From the NCBI RefSeq assembly GCF_000337095.1, contig NZ_AOIV01000041.1, forward strand, positions 118,977-182,976: a stretch of DNA of 64,000 bases, written 5' to 3'. A program made the translations under genes and the position numbers. The notes below the pieces were generated by a model that saw nothing but the letters and a program-made list of their open reading frames with translations, searched no databases and had not been told where the DNA came from. Shown here piece by piece: positions 8,974-16,694 of this stretch. This stretch comes from Halogeometricum pallidum JCM 14848. GTDB lineage: Archaea > Halobacteriota > Halobacteria > Halobacteriales > Haloferacaceae. Positions within the stretch are counted from its first letter, which is position 1. Each line of letters opens with the position of its first letter.

Positions 8974-9072
8974 CCAGCTTTTTACTGACTCGGGTCGCGC
9001 TTTGCGCGACCACTCGTTGCAAAAAGCTGGACCAAAAATCTGCCACGAGGCTCGCATTCGCTCGCCTCGTGG
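8974..9072. repeat. Nested hairpin element between two genes
   Basis: There are two adjacent inverted-repeat structures. The first has perfect outer arms CCAGCTTTTT (8974-8983) and AAAAAGCTGG (9021-9030), enclosing a GGTCGCGC / GCGCGACC stem with a TTT loop (8993-9011). The second has perfect 9-bp arms CCACGAGGC (9043-9051) and GCCTCGTGG (9064-9072). It starts directly after the GST stop codon. It could be a transcription terminator, a dispersed palindromic repeat or a MITE remnant. I recall similar strings in haloarchaeal intergenic regions, but this was not checked. The remaining bases to 9135 hold only the promoter region of the next gene. Confidence 0.75.
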
Positions 9073-9135
9073 TACATCCGCAGACCTCCTACATTCCGGC
9101 GACGCCTTCTTTCTCACCGGCTCCTTAGCACCGCC

Positions 9136-10269
9136 ATGAGTGACGGGAGCACGGGTCGTCTCGCTCGCCTCCGCCGCCTCCTCGCGGCGGTGGAACCGCC
9201 GCCGCGACTCGTGGACTGGTCCATCCTGACGTGCGTGCTGTTCGAGGCGGCCAGCGGCGTCCTCAGTTTCGGCGCTGGCGCGCCGTCCCACTGGCCCCTC
9301 TTCGCGCTTCACACCGTCGTCGGCCTGACGCTCGTCTCCCTCCTGTTCTACAAGTTCCGTCGCGTCCGGCGACGCGTCACCGACTCGCGCCTGTGGACGC
9401 GAACGACCGGACTCTCGGTGCTCGTCGCCGCCGTCGCCGTCGCGGCCCTCGCCACGGGGTCGCTCTGGGTGCTCGGCGGCAACGCCTCGGTGCTGGGCTA
9501 CTGGAACCTCCTGAACCTCCACGTCGGACTCGGACTCGCCCTCGTCCCCCTCGTCCTCGCGCACCTGTACACCCGGTTCCGAACGCCCTCCCGCGCCGAC
9601 TTCGAGGGTCGGCGAACGGCCCTCAAATTCGGGACGCTCCTCGTCGGCGACGCCCTCCTCCTGCGCGCGCAGGAACTCCTGAACGCCGCTCTCGACACCG
9701 GCGGCCGAGTGCGGCGGTTCACCGGGTCGAAACCCGTCGAGAACGACGGACTGGCTCCGGAGGGCAACGTCGGGAGCGGAAACGCCTCCTTCCCGGTGAC
9801 CAGTTGGGTCGCGGACGACCCCGACCCGATAGACGAACCGGCGTGGCGACTCCGCGTCGGCGGACTGGTCGACGCTCCCCTATCGCTCTCCGCGGCCGAC
9901 CTCTCGCCCGTGACGGAGCGGACGGCGCTCCTCGACTGTACCAGCGGGTGGTACGCCGAACGCGACTGGCGCGGCGTCGAACTCGGGACCGTCCTCGACG
10001 CCGCGGGCGTCGCCGACGAGGCGCGGTGGGTGACCGTCCGGTCGGTCACGGGCTACCGGTGGTCGTTTCCACTCGAGGAGGCGCGCGGGATGCTCCTCGC
10101 CACGCGCGTCGGCGGGGAACGACTGACGCACGGGCACGGCTTCCCGTGCCGACTCGTCGCGCCGGACCGGCGCGGTTTTCAGTGGGTGAAGTGGGTCGAG
10201 TCGGTGGAGGTTCGGCGACGGCGCGATTCGGCGCAGTGGTTGGCGGTGCTGGTCAGCGGCTTCGATTAA
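9136..10269 (+). CDS. Membrane molybdopterin oxidoreductase (sulfite oxidase/YedY-like) with cytochrome b-like N-terminus
   Basis: 377 residues in two parts. Residues about 25-180 contain four hydrophobic segments with His residues at FALHTVVG, LLNLHVGLG and VLAHLY, which could ligate heme b. From about residue 215 there is a sulfite-oxidase-type molybdopterin domain, with LLDCTSGWYAE placing the Mo-coordinating Cys268, then ARWVTVRSVTGYRW and the C-terminal GFQWVKWVESVEV. No separate signal peptide is visible. Electron transfer between the Mo site and membrane heme is inferred from the fusion. The substrate is unknown. Confidence 0.87.
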   Translation: MSDGSTGRLARLRRLLAAVEPPPRLVDWSILTCVLFEAASGVLSFGAGAPSHWPLFALHTVVGLTLVSLLFYKFRRVRRRVTDSRLWTRTTGLSVLVAAVAVAALATGSLWVLGGNASVLGYWNLLNLHVGLGLALVPLVLAHLYTRFRTPSRADFEGRRTALKFGTLLVGDALLLRAQELLNAALDTGGRVRRFTGSKPVENDGLAPEGNVGSGNASFPVTSWVADDPDPIDEPAWRLRVGGLVDAPLSLSAADLSPVTERTALLDCTSGWYAERDWRGVELGTVLDAAGVADEARWVTVRSVTGYRWSFPLEEARGMLLATRVGGERLTHGHGFPCRLVAPDRRGFQWVKWVESVEVRRRRDSAQWLAVLVSGFD

Positions 10270-11021
10270 TCCAGGTCGCCGCCGCGAATCGCCGCTTCGG
10301 CCTCGCGCAACGCCGCCTCGCGGTCGAACTCCGCGACGATGCGCTCCAGTTCCTCGCGGGAGGCCCCCGACTCCGAGAGGTCGCGGGCGTGTTCGGTGAC
10401 GTTTGGGACCGCACGGAGGATGTTGTCGATGATCGGAACCGCCGCGGATTGTGCGGAGCGAGACATCGGGTTGAGGTCGACGACTATCTCGGTCTTCCCC
10501 ATCGCCGCCAGCGCCTCGGCCCTGTCGCCGTCTTCGAGGGGGACGAGAACCACGTCGGCGGCGCCGATGCCGTCGGCGTCGACCTTCGCGCGTTCGTGGT
10601 CCAAGCCGGGAATCCGACCGTCGGCGGTCAGCCCCTTCACCCCCTCGGCGCCGTGGTCGCGCAGGTGGTCGGTGATGGCGCGGATTCGCTCCTCGGTTCG
10701 GTTGAACAGGTTCACCTCCAAGTCCGCTCCCACGGCGGCCGCGAGTTCGACCATCTCGCCGGGGACGAGAGCGGCGACGTTGCCGTTGACGGAGAGGACG
10801 GGACGCTCCGCGAGGAGCAACTGCGCGGCGGCGGTCCGTTCGGCGGCGTCCGCGGAGGGGATGGTCTCCTCGCCGAGGAGGTAGTCGAACGCCTCCCCTC
10901 GTCCCTCCGCGATGAGTCCCTGCTTCGAGGTGATTCCCTTCTCCACGCCCTCCTCGATGCGGTGCCGGGTGAGAAGCGAGAGGTAGCGCGGGTGGCTCTC
11001 CGGGATGTCGACGTCGCTCAT
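10266..11021 (-). CDS. 4-phosphopantoate--beta-alanine ligase (archaeal phosphopantothenate synthetase)
   Basis: 251 residues from the ATG at 11021 (MSDVDIPESHPRY). Family motifs include SHPRYLSLLTRHRIEEGV, GLIAEGRGEAFDYLLGE, NLFNRTEERI and DLNPMSRSAQSA, as in the archaeal COG1701 family. It joins 4-phosphopantoate and beta-alanine using ATP, replacing bacterial PanC/PanK in archaeal CoA synthesis. The preceding gene on this strand is pantoate kinase, which makes its substrate; the two are separated by 110 bp. Its stop overlaps the end of the convergent molybdo-oxidoreductase by four bases. Confidence 0.95.
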   Translation of the reverse strand: MSDVDIPESHPRYLSLLTRHRIEEGVEKGITSKQGLIAEGRGEAFDYLLGEETIPSADAAERTAAAQLLLAERPVLSVNGNVAALVPGEMVELAAAVGADLEVNLFNRTEERIRAITDHLRDHGAEGVKGLTADGRIPGLDHERAKVDADGIGAADVVLVPLEDGDRAEALAAMGKTEIVVDLNPMSRSAQSAAVPIIDNILRAVPNVTEHARDLSESGASREELERIVAEFDREAALREAEAAIRGGDLD

Positions 11022-11131
11022 GCGCGGAGATGAGTCGCAGTGGGAGAAAAACGGGGCGATACGGGACGGCGGACAGGGGACGGTAGACGGCAAGATAACA
11101 GACGGTGGAGGGAGCGGGTCGAACGACCCGG

Positions 11132-11992
11132 CTACTCCGAGACGAGGCCCGACCCGGTCGGATGCACCTCGCAGACGGCGGGGTCGTAGCCCGCGTCCGA
11201 CAGCGCCGTCCCGAACGCGAACACGGTGTCGCCGAGCATCGCCATCGCCGCGTCGCCGCCGGCGGCGCGGACGTCCGCGACGGCCGACTCGACGCGGTCG
11301 GTGGTCAGTTCGGCCTCGCGGGCGAACCGACGCGAGAGGGCGACGAGACGGGCGGGCGTCGGTCGGTCCCGGAGGTCCGCGAGCGAACGCTCGCCCGCCC
11401 TCGTCAGCGACCTCGTGTCGCCGGAGAGTACCGCTTCGGTCGACACCTCGCCGAACGTCAGATACTCCACGCGGGGACGGGCGGGAACGCCGTCCATCGC
11501 GCCGTGTTCGGGAGCGCCGGGTTCGAGTCGAATCGGTAGCCCGCCGCGGGCCTGTCCGACCACATCGCCGAGTCCGGTCCCCGCCTCGACTTCGGCGCAG
11601 TGGGCGGCCGAGACGAGTCCGTTCTCCGACAGTCGACGCCCGAAGACGGCGTTCGCGGCGTAGGCGGTTCCGAGCGCCACCGCGCCGCTGACGCCGAAAC
11701 CCGACCCGAGCGGAAGGGGAGTCTCGGCCTCGACGGCGGCGTCGGGGACGCCGAGTCGCTTCCGGACGCCGTCGACGGGCGGCATCGGGACGGACTCGCC
11801 GTTCAGGGTCGTTCGGGGCGGTCCGTCCGTCGTTTCCCTGCCCTCGTCGGGCCGCCGAACCGTCACGCGCACGCCGTGCGAGAGGGCGACGCCCGCCCCG
11901 CGGGACCCGGCCCTCGCGGGGTTCTCGTGCGGGTGGGCGCTGAAGAAGCCCGTAACGTGCCCGGGGACGAACGCCGTCGCCTCGTCGGTCAT
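11132..11992 (-). CDS. Pantoate kinase (GHMP family)
   Basis: 286 residues. GHMP-kinase features are present: the N-terminal FVPGHVTGFFSAH, the ATP loop PLPLGSGFGVSGAVALG (about residues 92-108) and the C-terminal MAMLGDTVFAFG with the HPTGSG ending. It phosphorylates pantoate ahead of the archaeal phosphopantothenate synthetase encoded just downstream, so the pair supplies two consecutive CoA steps. The ATG at 11992 precedes a canonical N-terminus. The gap to the next gene holds no clear promoter, so cotranscription is plausible. Confidence 0.93.
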   Translation of the reverse strand: MTDEATAFVPGHVTGFFSAHPHENPARAGSRGAGVALSHGVRVTVRRPDEGRETTDGPPRTTLNGESVPMPPVDGVRKRLGVPDAAVEAETPLPLGSGFGVSGAVALGTAYAANAVFGRRLSENGLVSAAHCAEVEAGTGLGDVVGQARGGLPIRLEPGAPEHGAMDGVPARPRVEYLTFGEVSTEAVLSGDTRSLTRAGERSLADLRDRPTPARLVALSRRFAREAELTTDRVESAVADVRAAGGDAAMAMLGDTVFAFGTALSDAGYDPAVCEVHPTGSGLVSE

Positions 11993-12109
11993 ACCCGGAG
12001 GTGGAGGGCGAGCGTTATGTCCGGTGCGGTTTCGGGCGGCGGGGTTCGCGGCGCCGGTGGACGCCGGGTCAGGATGCCCCGGACCCGGGTACGGGGCCGC
12101 GAGACTCGC

Positions 12110-12700
12110 TCAGTTGTGGTCGACGCCGTCGAGGGCGACGCGGGCCTCGGGGTGCTGGTCAGCCTTCTCGGAGAACACGTCCTCGTCACGGAGGCGTTCG
12201 ATCTCCCGTTTGGCCTCCTCCCAGGTGAGCGGACCGAGGGTGGTCACGACGTTGATGAGCGTCTCTTCGGGGATTCCGGCGCCCTGACCGCCGCCCGGGA
12301 AGGCCTCCTGGGAGTCGTCGACGGCGGCGACGATGTACTCGACGAACCGAACCACGTCGTCCTCGCCCGCGAGCGCCTCGTGCCAGTCGCGGGGGTAGAC
12401 GCTCACGTGGTTCTCGCCGGTGACGTAGAGTTTCTCCTCGCCGACCCAGGTGTCGCTGTGCACCGTCTCCTCGGCCAGCGCATCCTTGACGTCCTCCACC
12501 GAGAGCAACTCGGCGCCCGACCGGAGGGCCTCCACGTACGAGATGAGTCGGTCTTCGCTCACGCCGAACTCGTTGGACTCGATGACCGCCGGGTCGTGTC
12601 GCTCGATGAGCGTCACGAGTTCGGTGGTGACGAGGAATTCTCCGCGCTCGGTCGCCGTCTCGAGGATTTCGTCGACGAGGTCGACCTCGGTTTCGGCCAT
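12110..12700 (-). CDS. Conserved haloarchaeal protein of unknown function
   Basis: 196 residues, acidic and soluble, with no signal peptide or membrane segment. The N-terminal half is mainly helical (VDLVDEILETATERGEFLV). The middle holds ETVHSDTWVGEEKLYVTGEN, and the C-terminal helices (TLGPLTWEEAKREIERLRDE) could be a small winged-helix-like unit. No catalytic motif is recognised and no function is proposed. It is monocistronic: 315 bp precede it and 117 bp follow it before pantoate kinase. Acidic composition and codon use match the neighbours, so it is very likely a real gene. Confidence 0.75.
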   Translation of the reverse strand: MAETEVDLVDEILETATERGEFLVTTELVTLIERHDPAVIESNEFGVSEDRLISYVEALRSGAELLSVEDVKDALAEETVHSDTWVGEEKLYVTGENHVSVYPRDWHEALAGEDDVVRFVEYIVAAVDDSQEAFPGGGQGAGIPEETLINVVTTLGPLTWEEAKREIERLRDEDVFSEKADQHPEARVALDGVDHN

Positions 12701-13015
12701 GTTGCCCGAGGGTTAGGACGTGCGGACAAAAGGTGATGCGGCCGTTCGGTTCGCGAGGCACGAGTTAGCGTGTGAACAGGCCCCAAAACACCGTATACCC
12801 GCCGTCGATAAGCGCGAAGACTCCAAAGGTTCCACCGGACCGGTGAACGCCGCGAGCCGGGAGACCGACTCGCAGACGAAGCGGCGAAAGAAAACGGAGC
12901 GTAACCGCAAGTTCGTCCTCGCGGCGTTGCCTACGGCGACAGCCGCTGACGGTCACGCGGGAACTCGGTCGCGGCAGAGCCGCTCCCCATTCCCACTCGC
13001 AGAAACGCCTTCGTC
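12701..13015. other. Intergenic region, 315 bp, no gene supported
   Basis: This lies between the unknown protein at 12110-12700 and the end of aspS, both on the minus strand. It is somewhat lower in GC than its neighbours. It contains a short perfect palindrome CACCGG-A-CCGGTG (12833-12845) and AT-rich patches (AAAACACCGTATA near 12784) that could be promoter or terminator elements. Open frames across it lack haloarchaeal protein composition and overlap aspS, so I call nothing coding here. Confidence 0.5.
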
Positions 13016-14320
13016 CTACGGACTCAGACGTTGTCTGTCTCGCGGGAACAACACGGCCTCCCGGATGTTGTCGAGGCCGAGCATCGTCATGACGAGGCGC
13101 TCGCCGCCGATAGCCCACCCCGCGTGCGGGGGCATGCCGTATTTGAACATCTTCGTGTAGTACTCGAACTGGTCGGGGTCGAGCCCCTGCTGCTCGAAGC
13201 CCTCCACGAGGTGGTCGTAGCGGTGCTCACGCTGCCCGCCGGAGACGAGTTCCATGCGCGGGTGCATCATGTCGAACCCGGTGGAGAGCTGCTCGTCGTC
13301 GTCGTGGTCCTTGATGTAGAACGGCTTGATCTCGGAGGGCCAGTCGGTGATGAAGTAGTGCTCGCCCACGTCGTCGCCGAGAGCGCGTTCGCCCTCGGTG
13401 GGCAGGTCGTCGCCCCAGACGAGTTGCTCGTCCAGTTCGCCCGTCGCGTTGATGCGCTCGATGGCCTCCTCGTAGGTGAGTCGCGGGAACTCGCCGTCGG
13501 GAGCCTCGAACTCGTCGGCGAGGCCGAGCAGTTCGAGTTCGCGCTCGCAGTTCTCCGCGACGCCCTCGTAGGCTGATTTGACGACGTGCTCGCAGGCGTC
13601 CATCGCCTCGGTGTGGTCGAAGAAGGCCGACTCGAAGTCGATGGACGTCGCCTCGTTCAGGTGCCGCGGCGTGTTGTGCTCCTCGGCGCGGAAGATGGGA
13701 CCGACCTCGAAGACGCGCTCCAGACCGGAGCCGACCATCAACTGCTTGAACAACTGCGGCGACTGGTTCATGAACGCCTCCTTGCCGAAGTACGTGATGG
13801 GGAACAGCTCCGTGCCGCCTTCGGTGCCGGTGGCGACGATTTTCGGCGTGTTGATCTCCGTTGCGCCAAGCTCGCGGAAGGCGTCGCGGGCCGAGCGGAG
13901 GATCTCCGCGCGAATCTCGAAGACCGCCTTGACCTCTTCTTTCCGGAGGTCGAGCGTCCGGTTGTCGAGGCGGGTCGACAGTTCGGCGTCGACCTTCCCG
14001 GAAGGGTCGAGGGGGAGTTGGGTGTCCGCCTCGGCCATCACGTCGATGCTCTCGGGGACGATTTCGACGTCCGTCGGCGCGCGCGGTTCCTCTTTCACCT
14101 CGCCCGCGACGGCGATGACGCTCTCGCGGGCGACGTCGAGGCCCGTCTCGACGAGGTCCTCGTCCATCTCGTCTTTCTCCAGTTTGATCTGAATCTTCCC
14201 GCTCTTATCGCGGAGGATGAGGAAGGCGATGCCGCCGAGGTCGCGCACCTCGTGGACCCACCCCGCGACGGTGACGCTGTCGCCGGGGTCGGCGTCTGCC
14301 GTGTACGTTCGGTTCTGCAT
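13016..14320 (-). CDS. aspS: Aspartyl-tRNA synthetase, archaeal type, probably non-discriminating (Asp/Asn)
   Basis: 434 residues from the ATG at 14320 ([14 protein letters not shown]). An N-terminal OB-fold anticodon-binding domain is followed by the class II catalytic core: motif 2 is [19 protein letters not shown] and motif 3 is [11 protein letters not shown] then REAVLFPRD. In archaeal AspRS the residue after GWV separates discriminating (Trp) from non-discriminating (His) enzymes; here it is His23 in [11 protein letters not shown]. Pro residues occupy the second determinant region ([11 protein letters not shown]). The enzyme should therefore also charge tRNA-Asn with Asp, to be amidated by GatCAB (GatB is encoded at 21201-22691). 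Confidence 0.95.
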   Translation of the reverse strand: MQNRTYTADADPGDSVTVAGWVHEVRDLGGIAFLILRDKSGKIQIKLEKDEMDEDLVETGLDVARESVIAVAGEVKEEPRAPTDVEIVPESIDVMAEADTQLPLDPSGKVDAELSTRLDNRTLDLRKEEVKAVFEIRAEILRSARDAFRELGATEINTPKIVATGTEGGTELFPITYFGKEAFMNQSPQLFKQLMVGSGLERVFEVGPIFRAEEHNTPRHLNEATSIDFESAFFDHTEAMDACEHVVKSAYEGVAENCERELELLGLADEFEAPDGEFPRLTYEEAIERINATGELDEQLVWGDDLPTEGERALGDDVGEHYFITDWPSEIKPFYIKDHDDDEQLSTGFDMMHPRMELVSGGQREHRYDHLVEGFEQQGLDPDQFEYYTKMFKYGMPPHAGWAIGGERLVMTMLGLDNIREAVLFPRDRQRLSP

Positions 14321-14535
14321 GTGGCGTGATTCCGACCGCCCGGTCTTAAAAACGGTCGTTTCGACCCGAGCGCCGCTCCTATGACCGCGTATCCGTACAT
14401 CTTCGATGATGTACGACGGCCGCCCCGCCACCGAACACCTTCGGCGATATATGCGGACGAGTGGCTAACTTCGATCATCTACTCTTGCGACACGTTTACT
14501 TTTCTCCGCAATCGTACATTAGATGTCTATCAGAT

Positions 14536-14805
14536 GTGCCTCTGCTCCGATTCACTCGGTCTTCGCCTGTCCACCCCCTGACGCTGCTCGCGGTCGGGGT
14601 CGTCGGGTTGCTTCCGACGGTTCCCTACGCGCTCGCGGTCGCGTGGTGTTATCTCCGGTTGGTCGAACTTCTCGGCGTCACCCTCGCCGCGGCCGTCACG
14701 GGCGTCGGGGTGTTCGCGACGCTTCCCGTCGTGCTCGTCGTTCTCATCGCTCTCGAACTACTCCTGATAGAGCGCCTCCCGTGGTCGTCGGAACGGGACC
14801 GATAA
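14536..14805 (+). CDS. Small membrane protein, two hydrophobic segments
   Basis: 89 residues if the GTG at 14536 is used (MPLLRFTRSSPVHPL). An earlier GTG at 14461 would add 25 residues of atypical composition. Two long hydrophobic segments span roughly residues 15-38 and 42-70, ending in a short charged tail (IERLPWSSERDR). No family is recognised. The upstream region is AT-rich (CGTTTACTTTTC near 14498), which could be a promoter. It is convergent with the GGGP synthase gene. The start is uncertain, but composition and a clean stop support a real gene. Confidence 0.55.
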   Translation: MPLLRFTRSSPVHPLTLLAVGVVGLLPTVPYALAVAWCYLRLVELLGVTLAAAVTGVGVFATLPVVLVVLIALELLLIERLPWSSERDR

Positions 14806-14877
14806 CTCGCGGCGGCCGCTCCTGTCCGTTCGGACGGGAGCGGAGGAAGAAGACAGAGGCCCCGGTCGGCGGCGCGG

Positions 14878-15606
14878 TTACCGCTCGGCTTCGGCGCGTT
14901 CGGCCATCGCGTCGCGCGCGCCCTCCACCGTCTCACGAACGGCGTCGACGCCCTCGTCGTGCAGGAGGTCGCCGACGACGACCACGTCGGTGTGGCTGCC
15001 CATCTCGTACGCCGACTCGTAGTCGTGGATGCCGCCGCCGTAGAACAGCGTCGACTCGTCCAAGGCGTCGTACGCGGCGTGCACCTTCTCCGTGTCGCCG
15101 AACGTGCCGGAGTACTCGATGTAGACTATCTCCTGACCGAACATCCGCTCGGCGACGGCCGCGTAGGAGGCCACGTCGTCGACCGCGAGGTCGCAGTTGG
15201 CGTCGGTGAGTTGCGCGACGGAGGCGTCGGGGTTGAGCACGATGTACGCCTCGGTGTGCGTGCGGTCCCAGTCCATCCCGTTCTCGATGCGGACCCACTC
15301 CTTGTGGGCGCCGGTGATCCAGAAGGCGTCCTTCGCGTTGAACACCGTCGGGATGAGGTAGCCGTCGAGGGCGTCGTCGTCGACGACGACCCCGGGGTTC
15401 GACGGTTCTTGGTACAGCGGTACGTCGTACTCGGCGCAGGCGTCGACGACCCGTTGCATCTTGTCTGCGGTGATGTCGAGGGTGCCGCCGATTTCGATGG
15501 CGTCCGTCCCGGTCTGACAGACGTCCTCGAACGTCTCGTCGCCGACGAGGTCTTTATCTGGGTCGACCTTGAGGATGTGATTCCACTCGGTCCAGGGGCC
15601 GGTCAT
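14878..15606 (-). CDS. Geranylgeranylglyceryl phosphate synthase
   Basis: 242 residues from the ATG at 15606 ([18 protein letters not shown]). It has the PcrB/GGGPS TIM-barrel motifs: [24 protein letters not shown], the IEYSGT loop, and the phosphate-binding [11 protein letters not shown] and [12 protein letters not shown]. It joins geranylgeranyl diphosphate to glycerol-1-phosphate, forming the first ether bond of archaeal membrane lipids. The promoter TTAAAAAT (15631-15638 on the reverse strand) is about 29 bp upstream, suggesting a leaderless transcript. Confidence 0.95.
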   Translation of the reverse strand: MTGPWTEWNHILKVDPDKDLVGDETFEDVCQTGTDAIEIGGTLDITADKMQRVVDACAEYDVPLYQEPSNPGVVVDDDALDGYLIPTVFNAKDAFWITGAHKEWVRIENGMDWDRTHTEAYIVLNPDASVAQLTDANCDLAVDDVASYAAVAERMFGQEIVYIEYSGTFGDTEKVHAAYDALDESTLFYGGGIHDYESAYEMGSHTDVVVVGDLLHDEGVDAVRETVEGARDAMAERAEAER

Positions 15607-15630
15607 TGGGCGTACTACCACCGGGAGGCG

Positions 15631-15638
15631 TTAAAAAT
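15631..15638 (-). promoter_or_regulatory. TATA-like element of the GGGP synthase gene
   Basis: ATTTTTAA on the minus strand is centred about 29 bp upstream of the ATG at 15606. That is the spacing seen for leaderless haloarchaeal transcripts. Confidence 0.5.
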
Positions 15639-15659
15639 GACGCGGATGGGTCGTGAAGA

Positions 15660-16655
15660 CTATTCACCGAACCCGTGAAGTGCCCGATGTTCTCTTAGAT
15701 ACAGTCTTGCAGGATGCTTGTTTTCGTCCTCGGGGAGGTCGATTTGTCTTCCCTCAAGTGATTCGAAGTCCTCGTGTCCCGGTACCGACTCGCAGCTCTG
15801 TACCAACACTCGGAACTGATCATTGATGGCCAACCAACCCTTGTCGAGGGCCCAGTGGTGTAGTCTGCACAACGCGAGTCCATTACGAACGTCATCCTTT
15901 CCCTTGTGACTCTTCGGATAGATATGTGCGGCTTCGACCTCCGGTAGACCGTTCGGTGATAGCCGATACGACCCACAGATTGCACACCGATTATCGTAGA
16001 GAGACTTCACGTCTCGGGCAAATACCGCAGAACGCTCCTTTCGTCGTTGTTCCGAGTACGACTGTGATTCGGTCAGTTCTGGTGGCGACTCCAACTGTGC
16101 ATCCAGTTCCCGCTTTTCGATATCTGCTGCAGTCGGAGACACATCTACTGAGTGTTCGTCAACGAATCCTTTGACTGATCCATAGGCTGATTCGATGCTT
16201 CGCACAGCCTCTCCAGTCAACCGCATGAAATTCTGTGGGTGCCCCCGACTGTGTCCGGCGTGTTCGTGGTGTACCTCTCGGCTGTCGATGTCGACTGACT
16301 GCACCTCGTCGAGATAGATAATGTTGGGCCACAGTTCATCATTGTTCTCTCGCAGTCCGATTTTGTATTCTGTCCAGAGGTGAGCTGCGAGTGGCTCGTT
16401 GACTTCCCGTCCAATCACGCGTGCAGCGTACTCGTACCGGTTCTCACCCAGGTAGAAAAGCAGTATATCTCCCGCAGACATCCTGCCGAGAAATCGATCC
16501 GCTCCGGGAGAGACGCCCCAGATTGATGCGGGGTCACCGACGTACGCATCGGTGTGCTGCGCGTAGCGACTTCTGGGAACTCCATTGATGACGGTATCGT
16601 GGAGATGCTCTTGTGCCTTTGAGTTGCTACAAGGAACGACGAAGACTTCGACCAT
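15660..16655 (-). CDS. PUA/EVE-like domain fused to HNH endonuclease, probable modified-DNA restriction enzyme
   Basis: 331 residues from the ATG at 16655 (MVEVFVVPCSNSK). The first 150 residues resemble a PUA/EVE-like ligand-binding fold (MSAGDILLFYLGEN, YEYAARVIGREV, WPNIIYLDEVQSVDI, FMRLTGEAVRSIES). A linker leads to an HNH domain: Cys224-x2-Cys227, EAAHIYPKSHKG with His244, NGLALCRLHHWALDKG with Asn258, Cys263 and His266/His267. Such fusions are known among enzymes that cleave DNA with modified bases, so a defence role is inferred. GC is roughly 50% by eye against high-60s nearby, and codon use differs, which suggests horizontal transfer. It stands alone between GGGP synthase and topA. 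Confidence 0.75.
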   Translation of the reverse strand: MVEVFVVPCSNSKAQEHLHDTVINGVPRSRYAQHTDAYVGDPASIWGVSPGADRFLGRMSAGDILLFYLGENRYEYAARVIGREVNEPLAAHLWTEYKIGLRENNDELWPNIIYLDEVQSVDIDSREVHHEHAGHSRGHPQNFMRLTGEAVRSIESAYGSVKGFVDEHSVDVSPTAADIEKRELDAQLESPPELTESQSYSEQRRKERSAVFARDVKSLYDNRCAICGSYRLSPNGLPEVEAAHIYPKSHKGKDDVRNGLALCRLHHWALDKGWLAINDQFRVLVQSCESVPGHEDFESLEGRQIDLPEDENKHPARLYLREHRALHGFGE

Positions 16656-16694
16656 CCACAGCAAAACCCCAGCAACTGACAAATAACTATCTGA

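Noticed and set aside
12720-13160. A + strand frame of 146 codons between the unknown gene and aspS
   Set aside because: It runs into aspS antisense and lacks acidic composition; no promoter or start context.
14461-14535. Longer start for the small membrane protein
   Set aside because: The extra 25 residues have atypical composition and overlap a promoter-like AT-rich stretch; the GTG at 14536 fits better.
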